A DNA stretch of 13,172 nt from JBBDIO01 sp040880365 (GTDB taxonomy: Bacteria; Chloroflexota; Anaerolineae; Caldilineales; Caldilineaceae): contig JBBDIO010000244.1 of assembly GCA_040880365.1 (NCBI GenBank), forward strand, positions 1 through 13,172, given 5' to 3'. The first letter of the stretch is position 1. Each line of letters starts with the position of its first letter. This document shows, piece by piece, positions 6,275-12,924 of the stretch. A model generated the notes under the pieces. The model worked only from the letters and a program-made list of their open reading frames with translations, made no database searches and was not told the DNA's origin. A program made the translations under genes and the position numbers.

Positions 6275-6592
6275 CGCCGAGGGCTTCCTGAGACACGCAC
6301 CGGCTAGCCGCTTTTCATGCCCATAGTAGCCACAGATGAGATAGACACGCGCACTATCCAGCGCGACCAGCGTATATTCGCGGGTGCCTTGCGGCGCGCT
6401 TTTAGAAATGGACAATCGCGGCTGTCGACAAGGCCACCACGCGCTACAGCAACCGGATACGGCTGGGCGCAGGGAAACCCAAACCTCCGTTTCGACGTAT
6501 AGTATACTATGGACAAAGCTGGCCCACGCAGGGCCTTGCATTGTTTTGCTTGAGCTGGAAGAGATTAGAAGAAGAGACAATAAATCGAGATT
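6275..6592. other. 318-bp intergenic stretch with a coding-like remnant
   Basis: No convincing intact gene. On the minus strand, about 6300-6420 reads SAPQGTREYTLVALDSARVY with codon choice like the neighbours. Just upstream a different frame reads PYPVAVARGGLVDSRDCPF. Both look like real protein, so this may be a frameshifted gene remnant of about 70 residues; I do not recognise it. A perfect palindrome ATAGTATACTAT lies at 6499-6510 and includes a plus-strand TATACT that could be a -10 box for the EcsC gene. A GGCCC/GGGCC hairpin follows at about 6523-6537. Confidence 0.35.
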
Positions 6593-7510
6593 ATGTCGAC
6601 AAATACGCCTGAATCTACCCTGCCCGAATCGAATACACCCGAATCGAACGTGCCTGCGCTGCCGTTTCGCGATGCGGATATTGCCACACTAATTGTAGCC
6701 AAACGCCGACTGGAACAGCCTAGCCTCACCGCGCAGATATCCGATCTGGTAGGCTCGCCCATCGAATCGCTCATGCGCCGTTTGCCCAAAAACATGCACG
6801 AACGCGTGGACAGTGTGGTGCAGGCTGCCCTGCTTTCCAGCCTGAATATCGCGGTGAATAGTCTGCAAACCGGGTCCCAGCTTCCCGCGCTGCCCGCGGC
6901 TTCGGCTGGCGATGATGGCGCAGAAGATACACCAGAACCCGCGCACCCCGCCGCGCGCGATGGCTTCCACCGTCTGTTGGGCGCGGGCACGGGCGCAGTC
7001 GGCGGTATCTTTGGCGTGTGGGCGCTTTCGGTGGAACTGCCCGTCTCCACCGCCTTGATTCTGCGCTCCATCGCCGATATCGCCCGCAGCGAAGGCCACG
7101 CCCTGGATTCGCTGGAAGTACGCCTGGCCTGTCTGGAGGTCTTTGCGCTGGGTGGGCGCAGCAAGCGCGACAATTCTGCCGAAAGCGGCTATTGGCTGGT
7201 GCGCGCCGGGCTTGCCAAGACCATTGCCGACGCGGCCACGCATCTGGCGCAACATGGCATGGCCGCAGGCAGCGCGCCGCCTCTGGTGCGCCTGGTCGCC
7301 GCGATTTCCGCCCGCTTTGGCAGCAGCGTCACCGCCCAGGCTGCGGTCAAGGCCCTGCCCGTCGTATCTGCCGTGACCGGCGGCGCAATCAACGTCCTGT
7401 TTATGAACCATTTCCAGGAAATGGCACATGGACACTTTGCCATCCGCCGTCTGGAAGCCCGCTATGGGCGCGCCGCGGTCGAAGCCCGCTATAAGGAACT
7501 GAAAGTCTGA
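6593..7510 (+). CDS. EcsC family protein
   Basis: A 305-residue protein. From about residue 125 it matches the EcsC family pattern: RLLGAGTGAVGGIFGVWALS (127-146), ELPVSTALILRSIADIARSE (148-167), EVRLACLEVFALGGRS (175-190), ESGYWLVRAGLA (197-208), then a glycine-rich hydrophobic GGAINVLFMNHFQEMARGHF-like end (it reads GGAIN...NHFQEMAHGHFAIRRLE). The family is named after the third gene of the Bacillus ecs locus. Its biochemical role is not established, and the hydrophobic glycine/alanine-rich core suggests membrane association. The first 120 residues are variable. They open with PES repeats (6613-6646, a 15-bp period) and include an acidic, alanine-rich spacer at 99-122. The ribosome site is weak. 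It stands alone or as the last of three plus-strand genes. Confidence 0.88.
   Translation: MSTNTPESTLPESNTPESNVPALPFRDADIATLIVAKRRLEQPSLTAQISDLVGSPIESLMRRLPKNMHERVDSVVQAALLSSLNIAVNSLQTGSQLPALPAASAGDDGAEDTPEPAHPAARDGFHRLLGAGTGAVGGIFGVWALSVELPVSTALILRSIADIARSEGHALDSLEVRLACLEVFALGGRSKRDNSAESGYWLVRAGLAKTIADAATHLAQHGMAAGSAPPLVRLVAAISARFGSSVTAQAAVKALPVVSAVTGGAINVLFMNHFQEMAHGHFAIRRLEARYGRAAVEARYKELKV
6617..6646 (+). repeat. 15-bp tandem repeat at the EcsC N-terminus
   Basis: Two in-frame 15-bp units at 6617-6631 and 6632-6646, both ending CCCGAATCG, encode TLPES-NTPES. A shorter diverged unit precedes them. Confidence 0.55.
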
Positions 7511-7518
7511 TAGACGAT

Positions 7519-7559
7519 TCCCCAATCTGTGGGGACATTTAGCCGGACTATACCGGCTA
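7519..7559. terminator. Hairpin pair downstream of the EcsC gene
   Basis: CCCC-AATCTGT-GGGG (7520-7534) is followed by a stronger dyad, TAGCCGG-ACTATA-CCGGCTA (7540-7559), nine bases after the stop codon and onward. There is no clear T-tract, so intrinsic termination is only possible. The element lies between converging transcripts and could serve both. Confidence 0.4.
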
Positions 7560-7784
7560 TTCGGTTTGCAGTTGGGGCAGGAAAACCGTTTCCAGGCTCA
7601 GGTCGGGTTTGGTGAAAATTGTGGACGGAATCGTCGTCCCATTGCCCGCGGCATAGGCATAGCCTGCAATGCCAGGATGCAGCCAATCTCCAGGCTACAC
7701 CCCGGCAGCAAGCTCAAACCAACGCGCAACGGGAGTAAGGGTTTCAAGTCGGCGAGTATCAGTCTGTAAAAACAGTCGGTCAAA
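7557..7784 (-). pseudogene. Amber-interrupted coding-like stretch, unrecognised
   Basis: One minus-strand frame is open over about 75 codons apart from a TAG at 7697-7695. It reads TRRLETLTPVARWFELAAGV, stop, then PGDWLHPGIAGYAYAAGNG and a tail with TKPDLSLETVFLPQLQTE before a TAG at 7559-7557. Composition and codon choice resemble neighbouring genes, unlike the other frames here. There is no start codon or ribosome site of note. It may be the 3' remnant of a lost gene; a chance open frame is also possible. I do not recognise the family. Confidence 0.3.
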
Positions 7785-7811
7785 TCAGCCTGTCGAATCA
7801 GTCGGTCAAAA
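7760..7811. repeat. 13-bp x 4 imperfect tandem array over the creatininase gene end
   Basis: Four 13-bp units begin at 7760, 7773, 7786 and 7799: CAGTCTGTAAAAA, CAGTCGGTCAAAT, CAGCCTGTCGAAT, CAGTCGGTCAAAA. The last overlaps the stop codon and final codons of the creatininase-family gene; the others lie beyond it. Unlike the in-gene repeats of this window, the period is not a multiple of three. Confidence 0.75.
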
Positions 7812-8565
7812 AAGGCGCGGTATAAAACTCGCGCAGGGCCTGGGCCACCGCGGGCACCGCGGCATCCAGATAGCGTTGCCCCTGCTCGGCAGTGGCGCGG
7901 GCCGGGCTATCGGTATAGCCGTCCATCGCCTGCCACGAACCGTGATATTCGGCGCGATAGGTGGCGGTGGGCCGGGGCGACGAGCCACCTGCATTGGGGC
8001 GTTCGGGCCGCGGTTCCTGCACCAGTTCGGGGCGCAAGGCCATCACCACCGCCGTTTCGAACGCGCCCGCATGGCCCGGCAGCCGCCCCGGAATGTGCGC
8101 TTCCACGCTCACCAGCGCGTCCCAGGCAGGGGTCCAATAGGAAGCCGCGGCGATATTCGCCGGATATTGGAGCGCCAGGTCCCTCGCCACCAACTGCACC
8201 AGTTCATTGTTGCCGCCGTGCCCGTTGAGGATGAAAATCCGGCGAAAACGGCTTTGAATCAGCGAATGGGTCAAGTCATAGACGGTGCGGTAATAGGTTT
8301 CGGTGCTGATGGACATGGAACCGCCAAAGGGCAGATGATGGTGCGACGAACCATAGGGCAGCGTGGGCGCGACCACCACCGGAAAATACTCGCTTGCCAA
8401 CTCGGCCGCGGCGCGTGCCACATGCTCCACCGCAAAACAGTCGGTGCCCACGGGCAAGTGCGGGCCATGTTGTTCAGTAGCGCCGGTGGGGAAAATGACC
8501 AGCGCGTCGGCGGCCAGTTCGTTGGCCTTTTCACGGGTGAGATCGTGTAACAGATGATACGACAT
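7798..8565 (-). CDS. Creatininase-family metal-dependent amidohydrolase
   Basis: A 255-residue cytoplasmic enzyme of normal family length; members hydrolyse amide bonds in small, often cyclic substrates using two metal ions. The defining motifs are all present: PTGATEQHGPHLPVGTD (residues 26-42, with metal ligands expected at Glu31, His33 and Asp42), PYGSSHHHLPFGGSMSIS (70-87), FILNGHGGNN (111-120, His116) and GHAGAFETA (164-172, Glu170). The NGHGGN form is that of the broad family, including mycofactocin MftE and FAPy deformylase, and differs from the NGHYEN of true creatininase, so creatinine is an unlikely substrate. It lies 119 bases downstream of the SelA-like gene on the same strand and probably shares its transcript. 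The start has AAGGA about 11 bases upstream. Confidence 0.92.
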   Translation of the reverse strand: MSYHLLHDLTREKANELAADALVIFPTGATEQHGPHLPVGTDCFAVEHVARAAAELASEYFPVVVAPTLPYGSSHHHLPFGGSMSISTETYYRTVYDLTHSLIQSRFRRIFILNGHGGNNELVQLVARDLALQYPANIAAASYWTPAWDALVSVEAHIPGRLPGHAGAFETAVVMALRPELVQEPRPERPNAGGSSPRPTATYRAEYHGSWQAMDGYTDSPARATAEQGQRYLDAAVPAVAQALREFYTAPFLTD

Positions 8566-8581
8566 ATGCAGCTAATCCTTA

Positions 8582-8610
8582 TCAGGTGTGATTTGTCAGG
8601 CGTGGTTTTG
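8582..8610. repeat. 14-bp direct duplication upstream of the creatininase-family gene
   Basis: TCAGGTGTGATTTG (8582-8595) is followed directly by TCAGGCGTGGTTTTG (8596-8610), in the leader between the SelA-like and creatininase-family genes. Confidence 0.6.
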
Positions 8611-8638
8611 AAAAGGGACAACCTGTGTGGTTGCCCGC

Positions 8639-8684
8639 ACAGCAGATGCTTAATAACAGCAGATGATTAACAGTGATGCTTGCG
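8639..8684. repeat. Imperfect ~15-17-bp tandem repeat at the SelA-like gene end
   Basis: ACAGCAGATGCTTAATA (8639-8655) and ACAGCAGATGATTAA (8656-8670) are followed by a diverged ACAGTGATGCTTGCG, which abuts the stop codon of the SelA-like gene (8687-8685). Confidence 0.6.
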
Positions 8685-9866
8685 TTATGCGACGATTTCC
8701 TGGATGCGCCGGACAATGGTTTCGGCATCGCCGGTTTGCAGACAGAAAGGATTGATGATGATTGCGCCCTCCGCCAATTCCCGTTCCAGCGGATGAATGG
8801 AGGGTTCGCCCTGTTTCAGGGCCAGAATAAAGTCATTGCCCGAAAGGCCGGTCGCCTGGGTATCAATGCGTACCCGAGCATGGGGCACACTGCGCCGCAG
8901 CGTGCCCACAGGCAAAAATTCGGCCTGCACATGCGGCGTCTGCGCCAGACCATCGACAATGGCGTGCAGATCGCTTTCCCAGCGCGCCCGCTCGGCCGCG
9001 TGATCGCGCGCCACATAGCGGCGCAGAGCGGTGAGCAGCCCCACTATCTCTTCTTTGCCCGCCTTATAGCCGCGTCCAATGCCCTGGCGCGGCACAAACG
9101 GCATAATCGACGCATCTACCAGTTCGCGGGGCGCAGTCCAGACTTCGGGCGTAATGTCCATATCCATATGCTGCCAGGCCACCGACGAGATCAGGGCGCG
9201 CGCACCACAGATAAAGCCCGACGCCTGGGGACCTCGGATAAACTTGCCGCCGCTGAAGACGGTCAGATCCGCGCCGGCGGCAATAAACGCGCGCAAGTTG
9301 TCGGGGTTGCCCAACTTGCCCGCACCGTCCACAATCACGCGCAGCCCATGCGCCTGGGCAAATTCGACGGTCTCGGCCAGTTCCAGACGGCTGCCTGCCA
9401 TTTCGGGCACAAACAGAATGGCGAGCGTGCGTGGGTTGACCGCCGCCGCCAGATCATCGAGCGTCGCGCCCGCAGCTCCGCCCACTTCTACAATCTTGCC
9501 GCCTGCGGCCTCTACGGCGTGGTCATAGTGATTGCGCTGGCGGCTATCCATCAGCACCTCATGGCGCATCCCCGTGGCATCGGGCAATTGATCCATCTTG
9601 ATAGGATCCAGCCCCGCCATACACGCCGCCACCGCCAGCACCAGCCCGGCATAGGCCCCCGACACCACATAGGCCGCTTCGGCCCCCGTAATTTCGGCGA
9701 TAATCTTGCCCGCCGCATGTTGCAGATCTTCGAGACAGACAAATTCCTTGCTGGCTTCGGTCATTGCCTGCATCACTTCGGGCGCCATAATGCTGCCCCC
9801 CAGGCGCGTAAAAGTGCCTGTCGCGTTGACAATCGTTCGTACATTGAGCGTGGCATAGATGGACAT
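8685..9866 (-). CDS. SelA-like (DgaE-like) PLP-dependent enzyme
   Basis: A 393-residue fold-type I PLP enzyme of the group related to L-seryl-tRNA(Sec) selenium transferase. Non-selenium members act as lyases on amino-sugar acids or related amino compounds, for example D-glucosaminate-6-phosphate ammonia-lyase. Visible landmarks: the N-terminal NATGTFTRLGGSIM (residues 14-27), the SGAYAGL cofactor phosphate-binding region (69-75), VIVDGAGKLG (177-186) with Asp180 expected to contact the PLP ring nitrogen, and TVFSGGKFIRGPQASGF (202-218), where Lys208 should form the Schiff base. At under 400 residues it lacks the N-terminal extension of true bacterial SelA. No selB, selC or selD is nearby, so a selenium role is unlikely. 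It precedes the creatininase-family gene. AGGAAA about ten bases before the ATG supports the start. Confidence 0.88.
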   Translation of the reverse strand: MSIYATLNVRTIVNATGTFTRLGGSIMAPEVMQAMTEASKEFVCLEDLQHAAGKIIAEITGAEAAYVVSGAYAGLVLAVAACMAGLDPIKMDQLPDATGMRHEVLMDSRQRNHYDHAVEAAGGKIVEVGGAAGATLDDLAAAVNPRTLAILFVPEMAGSRLELAETVEFAQAHGLRVIVDGAGKLGNPDNLRAFIAAGADLTVFSGGKFIRGPQASGFICGARALISSVAWQHMDMDITPEVWTAPRELVDASIMPFVPRQGIGRGYKAGKEEIVGLLTALRRYVARDHAAERARWESDLHAIVDGLAQTPHVQAEFLPVGTLRRSVPHARVRIDTQATGLSGNDFILALKQGEPSIHPLERELAEGAIIINPFCLQTGDAETIVRRIQEIVA

Positions 9867-10259
9867 GCGGCTGGTTTCCTGATTCTAGGGTTGTGGGTAT
9901 GCGCGGGATTTTCCGGCAGTGGAGTCCGGGCGGCAGGGCCGAAACAACGCAGTCTGGGCAGCGGAGCCGGGTAGACGATGCCTATGATCAAGCGCCAGAA
10001 CACGCGCCGACTTGCATCCGCAACCCCACCAGTAGTCTCGGCTTCGTTGTTTAGGATATACTAGGATGCGCCCGTGCCAAAATGGACCGTGCATATGCTG
10101 TGGTATATGGCGCACGCGCCAATTTGGCCGCGGATTGCCGGATAAAAGTCAGGTGAGCGCGTGGGATGTCGTCCAGACTGGGCATGATGATCGCCAACGG
10201 GCAGTGATCACTGAACTGTGATCATCGAGCAGAACAGTACATGACAAGGGAGTTTCAAG
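9867..10259. other. 393-bp divergent intergenic region
   Basis: No supportable gene on either strand. It lies between the minus-strand SelA-like gene and the plus-strand membrane-protein gene and should hold both promoters. A plus-strand TATACT at 10057-10062 is a possible -10 box but lacks a good -35. A direct repeat GGCAGTGGAGTCCGGG / GGCAGCGGAGCCGGG occurs at about 9913 and 9956. An operator-like cluster stands near the right end, at 10186-10226. Confidence 0.5.
10186..10226. promoter_or_regulatory. Operator-like palindrome cluster before the membrane-protein gene
   Basis: A perfect 12-bp palindrome CAGTGATCACTG (10202-10213) is nested within a wider inverted pair, GATGATC (10186-10192) and GATCATC (10220-10226). 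It ends 33 bases before the ATG of the small export-type gene, a reasonable place for a repressor site. Confidence 0.35.
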
Positions 10260-10697
10260 ATGTGGGAATATTGGCTGGCCGCGGCAACCGCCTGGGGTAT
10301 AGGGTTCTTTCCTCTGGCCGAAATCTATGTGGCAGTGCCGGTCGCCATCGCGGCGGGGCTGGATCCGGTCTCAGCAATTTTCTGGTCGGTATTCGGCAAC
10401 TTCACGCCAATTGTCCTCATCCACTGGGGCTATGAACGATTGCAGCACCTGCCCTGGGCCAAACCGTGGCTGCAACGCTTCACCTCTGTCAAGTTCAAAA
10501 ATCAGATTGACCGCTATGGCACCTGGATTGTCCTGCTGATCACCCCCTGGACGGGCGTCTGGGTCATGGGCGTGAGCGCCAAAGTATTGGGCATGGCAGG
10601 CCGCCCCTTGCTGGTAGCAGGCTTCATCAGCCTGGTCTTCTATGCGGTGATTCTGGCCTATACAATGGAATTTGGCCTGAGCTGGTTTGCCGCTTGA
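10260..10697 (+). CDS. Putative small multi-drug export family membrane protein
   Basis: A 145-residue integral membrane protein resembling the 'small multi-drug export' family. The export role is a family label with little direct evidence. The first hydrophobic block contains PLAEIYVAVPVAIAAGLDPV (residues 18-37), matching the family's E-x-R/x-x-x-P start after a short N-terminal helix. FGNFTPIVLI (45-54) matches the GNxxP motif. A basic amphipathic loop (59-83) separates these from TWIVLLITPWTGVWVMGVSA (88-107) and a final helix at about 115-138. The family's PLPGTGAWTG-like stretch is here TPWTGVWVMG. The start is supported by AAGGGAG seven bases upstream; an overlapping frame starting at 10241 is rejected. 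It is followed by the second copy of the double-hairpin element. Confidence 0.75.
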   Translation: MWEYWLAAATAWGIGFFPLAEIYVAVPVAIAAGLDPVSAIFWSVFGNFTPIVLIHWGYERLQHLPWAKPWLQRFTSVKFKNQIDRYGTWIVLLITPWTGVWVMGVSAKVLGMAGRPLLVAGFISLVFYAVILAYTMEFGLSWFAA

Positions 10698-10712
10698 CGC
10701 AGTATCAGCGCA

Positions 10713-10767
10713 GTAGGTCACGCCTCCTGGCGTGACAGCGTTTGTCACCGCAGGAGCGGTGACCTAC
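10713..10767. repeat. REP/BIME-like double-hairpin element, copy 2
   Basis: Same element as at 5266-5329. The left arm (10713-10737) differs by one base, C for T, turning a G-T wobble into a G-C pair; the right arm (10743-10767) is identical. The spacer is only 5 bp instead of 14. It lies 15 bases after the membrane-protein stop and between converging genes, where it may end transcription from both sides. Confidence 0.85.
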
Positions 10768-10800
10768 TACCCGTCAAATAGCACCTTACTTAAATCGGTG

Positions 10801-10845
10801 CCAAATCCGCCAGACCTAATCCGCTACACGCTGAATCCGCGACTG
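10801..10845. repeat. Degenerate ~15-bp x 3 repeat between converging genes
   Basis: AATCCGC recurs at 10804, 10818 and 10834 in three loosely similar 14-16-bp units just before the end of the serine hydrolase gene. Confidence 0.35.
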
Positions 10846-10863
10846 CGCGCTGTATACTGCCTC

Positions 10864-12921
10864 CTATAAGAGGAACCACGCGGTCAGCAGATTCCAATAC
10901 CAGAGCTGCCAGACCAGTGCCGCGAAAATCAGGGCCACGGCTGTATAGAAAATGCGCCCGCCCATACGCCAGACCCCCAGCATCCATACCCAGACCGCCA
11001 GCCCCACCATGCCAATCACCAACAGCAACAGCGGCCAGGGCAGCAGACTAATCGCCTTGAACAAAGGCGGCGCGCCAAAAACCAACGCCATATAGTTGCT
11101 CAACACCAGCGCCAACCCCACCAGATAAACCAGCACCAGCAGAGCCGTCACACTCCCCACAGCATAGGCCCACTGCCCCCCGCGGATCTTGCGCCCGGGG
11201 CGTTTGCGGTTGCGCAAAAAGTGAATAGGCCAGGCAATGACCCCGCCCAGCGCGAGCAGCAGCGCGACGACCAGCAGCGCGCCCTGGAAGACCGGACCTT
11301 CGAACCAGGCAATGCGCTCGAACGCCATAAAGGGTATACGGCTGTGAAACAGGCTCACCGGCTGTTGCGTGGCCGGTTCGTTGTGGAAGATGATCTCCAG
11401 TTCGCCCAGCACGCCGGTTTCCTCCACCTGACGGAACCGTCCCGGCCCCATTTCGGTGAGGCGCACCGGCTCCAGCCCAATGCCCGACAGCGTGAGATAG
11501 CCCGCCGGATCCACACTCACCGTCAGGGTGGTGAACAGGCCCGCGAATTTGTCGGCGGTGGTGGTGGGCACACGCGTAGAACGATAGTCGCCTGCAAAGG
11601 GGGCCAGTTGTGCAGCAGAGACTGTCGGCGGCGTGGGCACAATGGGCGTCGCATCGCCAAAATAGCGCGCGCTGAACGCCTCGACCACCCGCTCGCGCGC
11701 AGAGCTGCTGCCCGCGCCGTTATATGCAAGATAGATCCCTACACCATGCTGGGGCGCAAGATAGAGACCCGTGTGAAACCGCAGCGTATCCCCCAGATGT
11801 CCAATCCAGCGTTCGCCCTGAAAATTAAATTCCAGAAAGCCGTGGGCCATGCCCGGCAACAGGGGATCATGGGTGAAATGTTGGGTCTGCATGGTGCGCG
11901 CGGTGGCGCTCTCCAAAATCTGCGTAGCTGGGCGCGCGACATCAAGCGTGCCCAATTGCAGATGTGCCAGCATAAAGCGCGCCATATCCATCCCCGTGGC
12001 GCTCGCCGAACCTGCGGGAGCCAGCGGGACAAACTCAAACGCCTCTGGCTGCTGACGTCCGCCCCCATAGCTATAGCCCTGGGCCAAATCTGCATCCAGC
12101 GGTTCGGGCACGGGTTGGCGCACCGTCGTGCGCGTCATATCCAACGGCGCCAGGATGCGCGTTTCCACATAAGTCTCCCAGGGCATCCCCGCCACCGCCT
12201 CTACCACCAGCCCCGCCAGCGCCGTGCCATAGTTGGAATAGGCGCTATACTGCCCCGGCGAGCGCACGCGCGCCGGCAAATCGGTCAACAGGCTTTCCAG
12301 CGGTACGAGTTGGGCGGCATCCGTGGCGAAAAGGCCGATATTGCGGTCTTCAAAGCCGGGTGGGTGGGCCATCAGATCATAGAGCGTGACAGGCTCGAAA
12401 AAGGTGGGCGGCACCTGCACCCCCGTAGCGGCCAGATAGGTGTTGACATCCACATCCAGCGCCAATGCGCCTTCTTCTACCAACTGCATGACCGCCGTCC
12501 AGATCAACAGCTTGGAAATCGAGCCAATGCGAAACAGCGTCGTCTCGGCATCCACCGGCGTCAGCGTTTCCAGATCGGCATAGCCATAGCCCTGCGCCAA
12601 CAGCACCTCACCATCGGCGACAATCACCGCCACCGCGCCGGGAATGTGCAACTCCTCCATATGCGCCGCCATCAGCCCATCCATAAAGCCTGCCAGGTCT
12701 GCCCCATCGGTCAGAACAGGGCGCGTCGGCGTTGCAGATTCCGCATCGGCTGTCTGGGCGACCGGATTGGCGAATAGGGAGACTGGGCTTGCTGCGCTCC
12801 CCAGGATTCCTGCCAGCACGACCACCCCCAAAACCGCGCGCCACTTTCTCCCCAACCCTCCCCGAACACCTCTAGCCACATGCACAGCAACACGCACACC
12901 AACAGATCGAATCGACATCAT
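10864..12921 (-). CDS. Beta-lactamase-fold (class C / PBP-like) serine hydrolase with C-terminal membrane domain
   Basis: A 685-residue secreted or membrane-anchored serine hydrolase. The first ~50 residues carry a basic stretch and a hydrophobic segment (VLGVVVLAGILGSAASPVSL), a signal peptide or anchor. The catalytic domain follows: SISK (residues 134-137; nucleophile Ser134 with Lys137), the Tyr-Ser-Asn motif at 228-230, and HLG (375-377) where penicillin-binding proteins have KTG. About residues 430-530 form a beta-rich 'beta-lactamase-related C-terminal' segment, followed by at least four hydrophobic helices to the end. Such proteins are usually peptidases or esterases; resistance to beta-lactams should not be assumed. 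The ATG at 12921 is preferred; another ATG lies at 12918 and a GTG at 12924, with GGAAAG 8-11 bases upstream. A longer frame from TTG at 12951 lacks a spaced ribosome site. The stop is TAG at 10866-10864. Confidence 0.88.
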   Translation of the reverse strand: MMSIRSVGVRVAVHVARGVRGGLGRKWRAVLGVVVLAGILGSAASPVSLFANPVAQTADAESATPTRPVLTDGADLAGFMDGLMAAHMEELHIPGAVAVIVADGEVLLAQGYGYADLETLTPVDAETTLFRIGSISKLLIWTAVMQLVEEGALALDVDVNTYLAATGVQVPPTFFEPVTLYDLMAHPPGFEDRNIGLFATDAAQLVPLESLLTDLPARVRSPGQYSAYSNYGTALAGLVVEAVAGMPWETYVETRILAPLDMTRTTVRQPVPEPLDADLAQGYSYGGGRQQPEAFEFVPLAPAGSASATGMDMARFMLAHLQLGTLDVARPATQILESATARTMQTQHFTHDPLLPGMAHGFLEFNFQGERWIGHLGDTLRFHTGLYLAPQHGVGIYLAYNGAGSSSARERVVEAFSARYFGDATPIVPTPPTVSAAQLAPFAGDYRSTRVPTTTADKFAGLFTTLTVSVDPAGYLTLSGIGLEPVRLTEMGPGRFRQVEETGVLGELEIIFHNEPATQQPVSLFHSRIPFMAFERIAWFEGPVFQGALLVVALLLALGGVIAWPIHFLRNRKRPGRKIRGGQWAYAVGSVTALLVLVYLVGLALVLSNYMALVFGAPPLFKAISLLPWPLLLLVIGMVGLAVWVWMLGVWRMGGRIFYTAVALIFAALVWQLWYWNLLTAWFLL

Positions 12922-12924
12922 CAC

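Noticed and set aside
8685..9866. True selenocysteine synthase (selA)
   Set aside because: The protein is too short, lacks the N-terminal extension, and has no other sel genes nearby.
8673..9974. Plus-strand open frame opposite the SelA-like gene
   Set aside because: No domain features; the minus strand carries the PLP-lysine motif and family pattern.
10241..10435. Small plus-strand frame starting 19 bases before the export-type gene
   Set aside because: It lacks membrane segments and a ribosome site, and overlaps a convincing gene whose own start is well spaced from AAGGGAG.
11221..12777. Long plus-strand open frame (518 codons) opposite the serine hydrolase
   Set aside because: Arg/His/Gln-rich antisense shadow. 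The minus-strand frame has SxxK and YSN motifs and a membrane tail.
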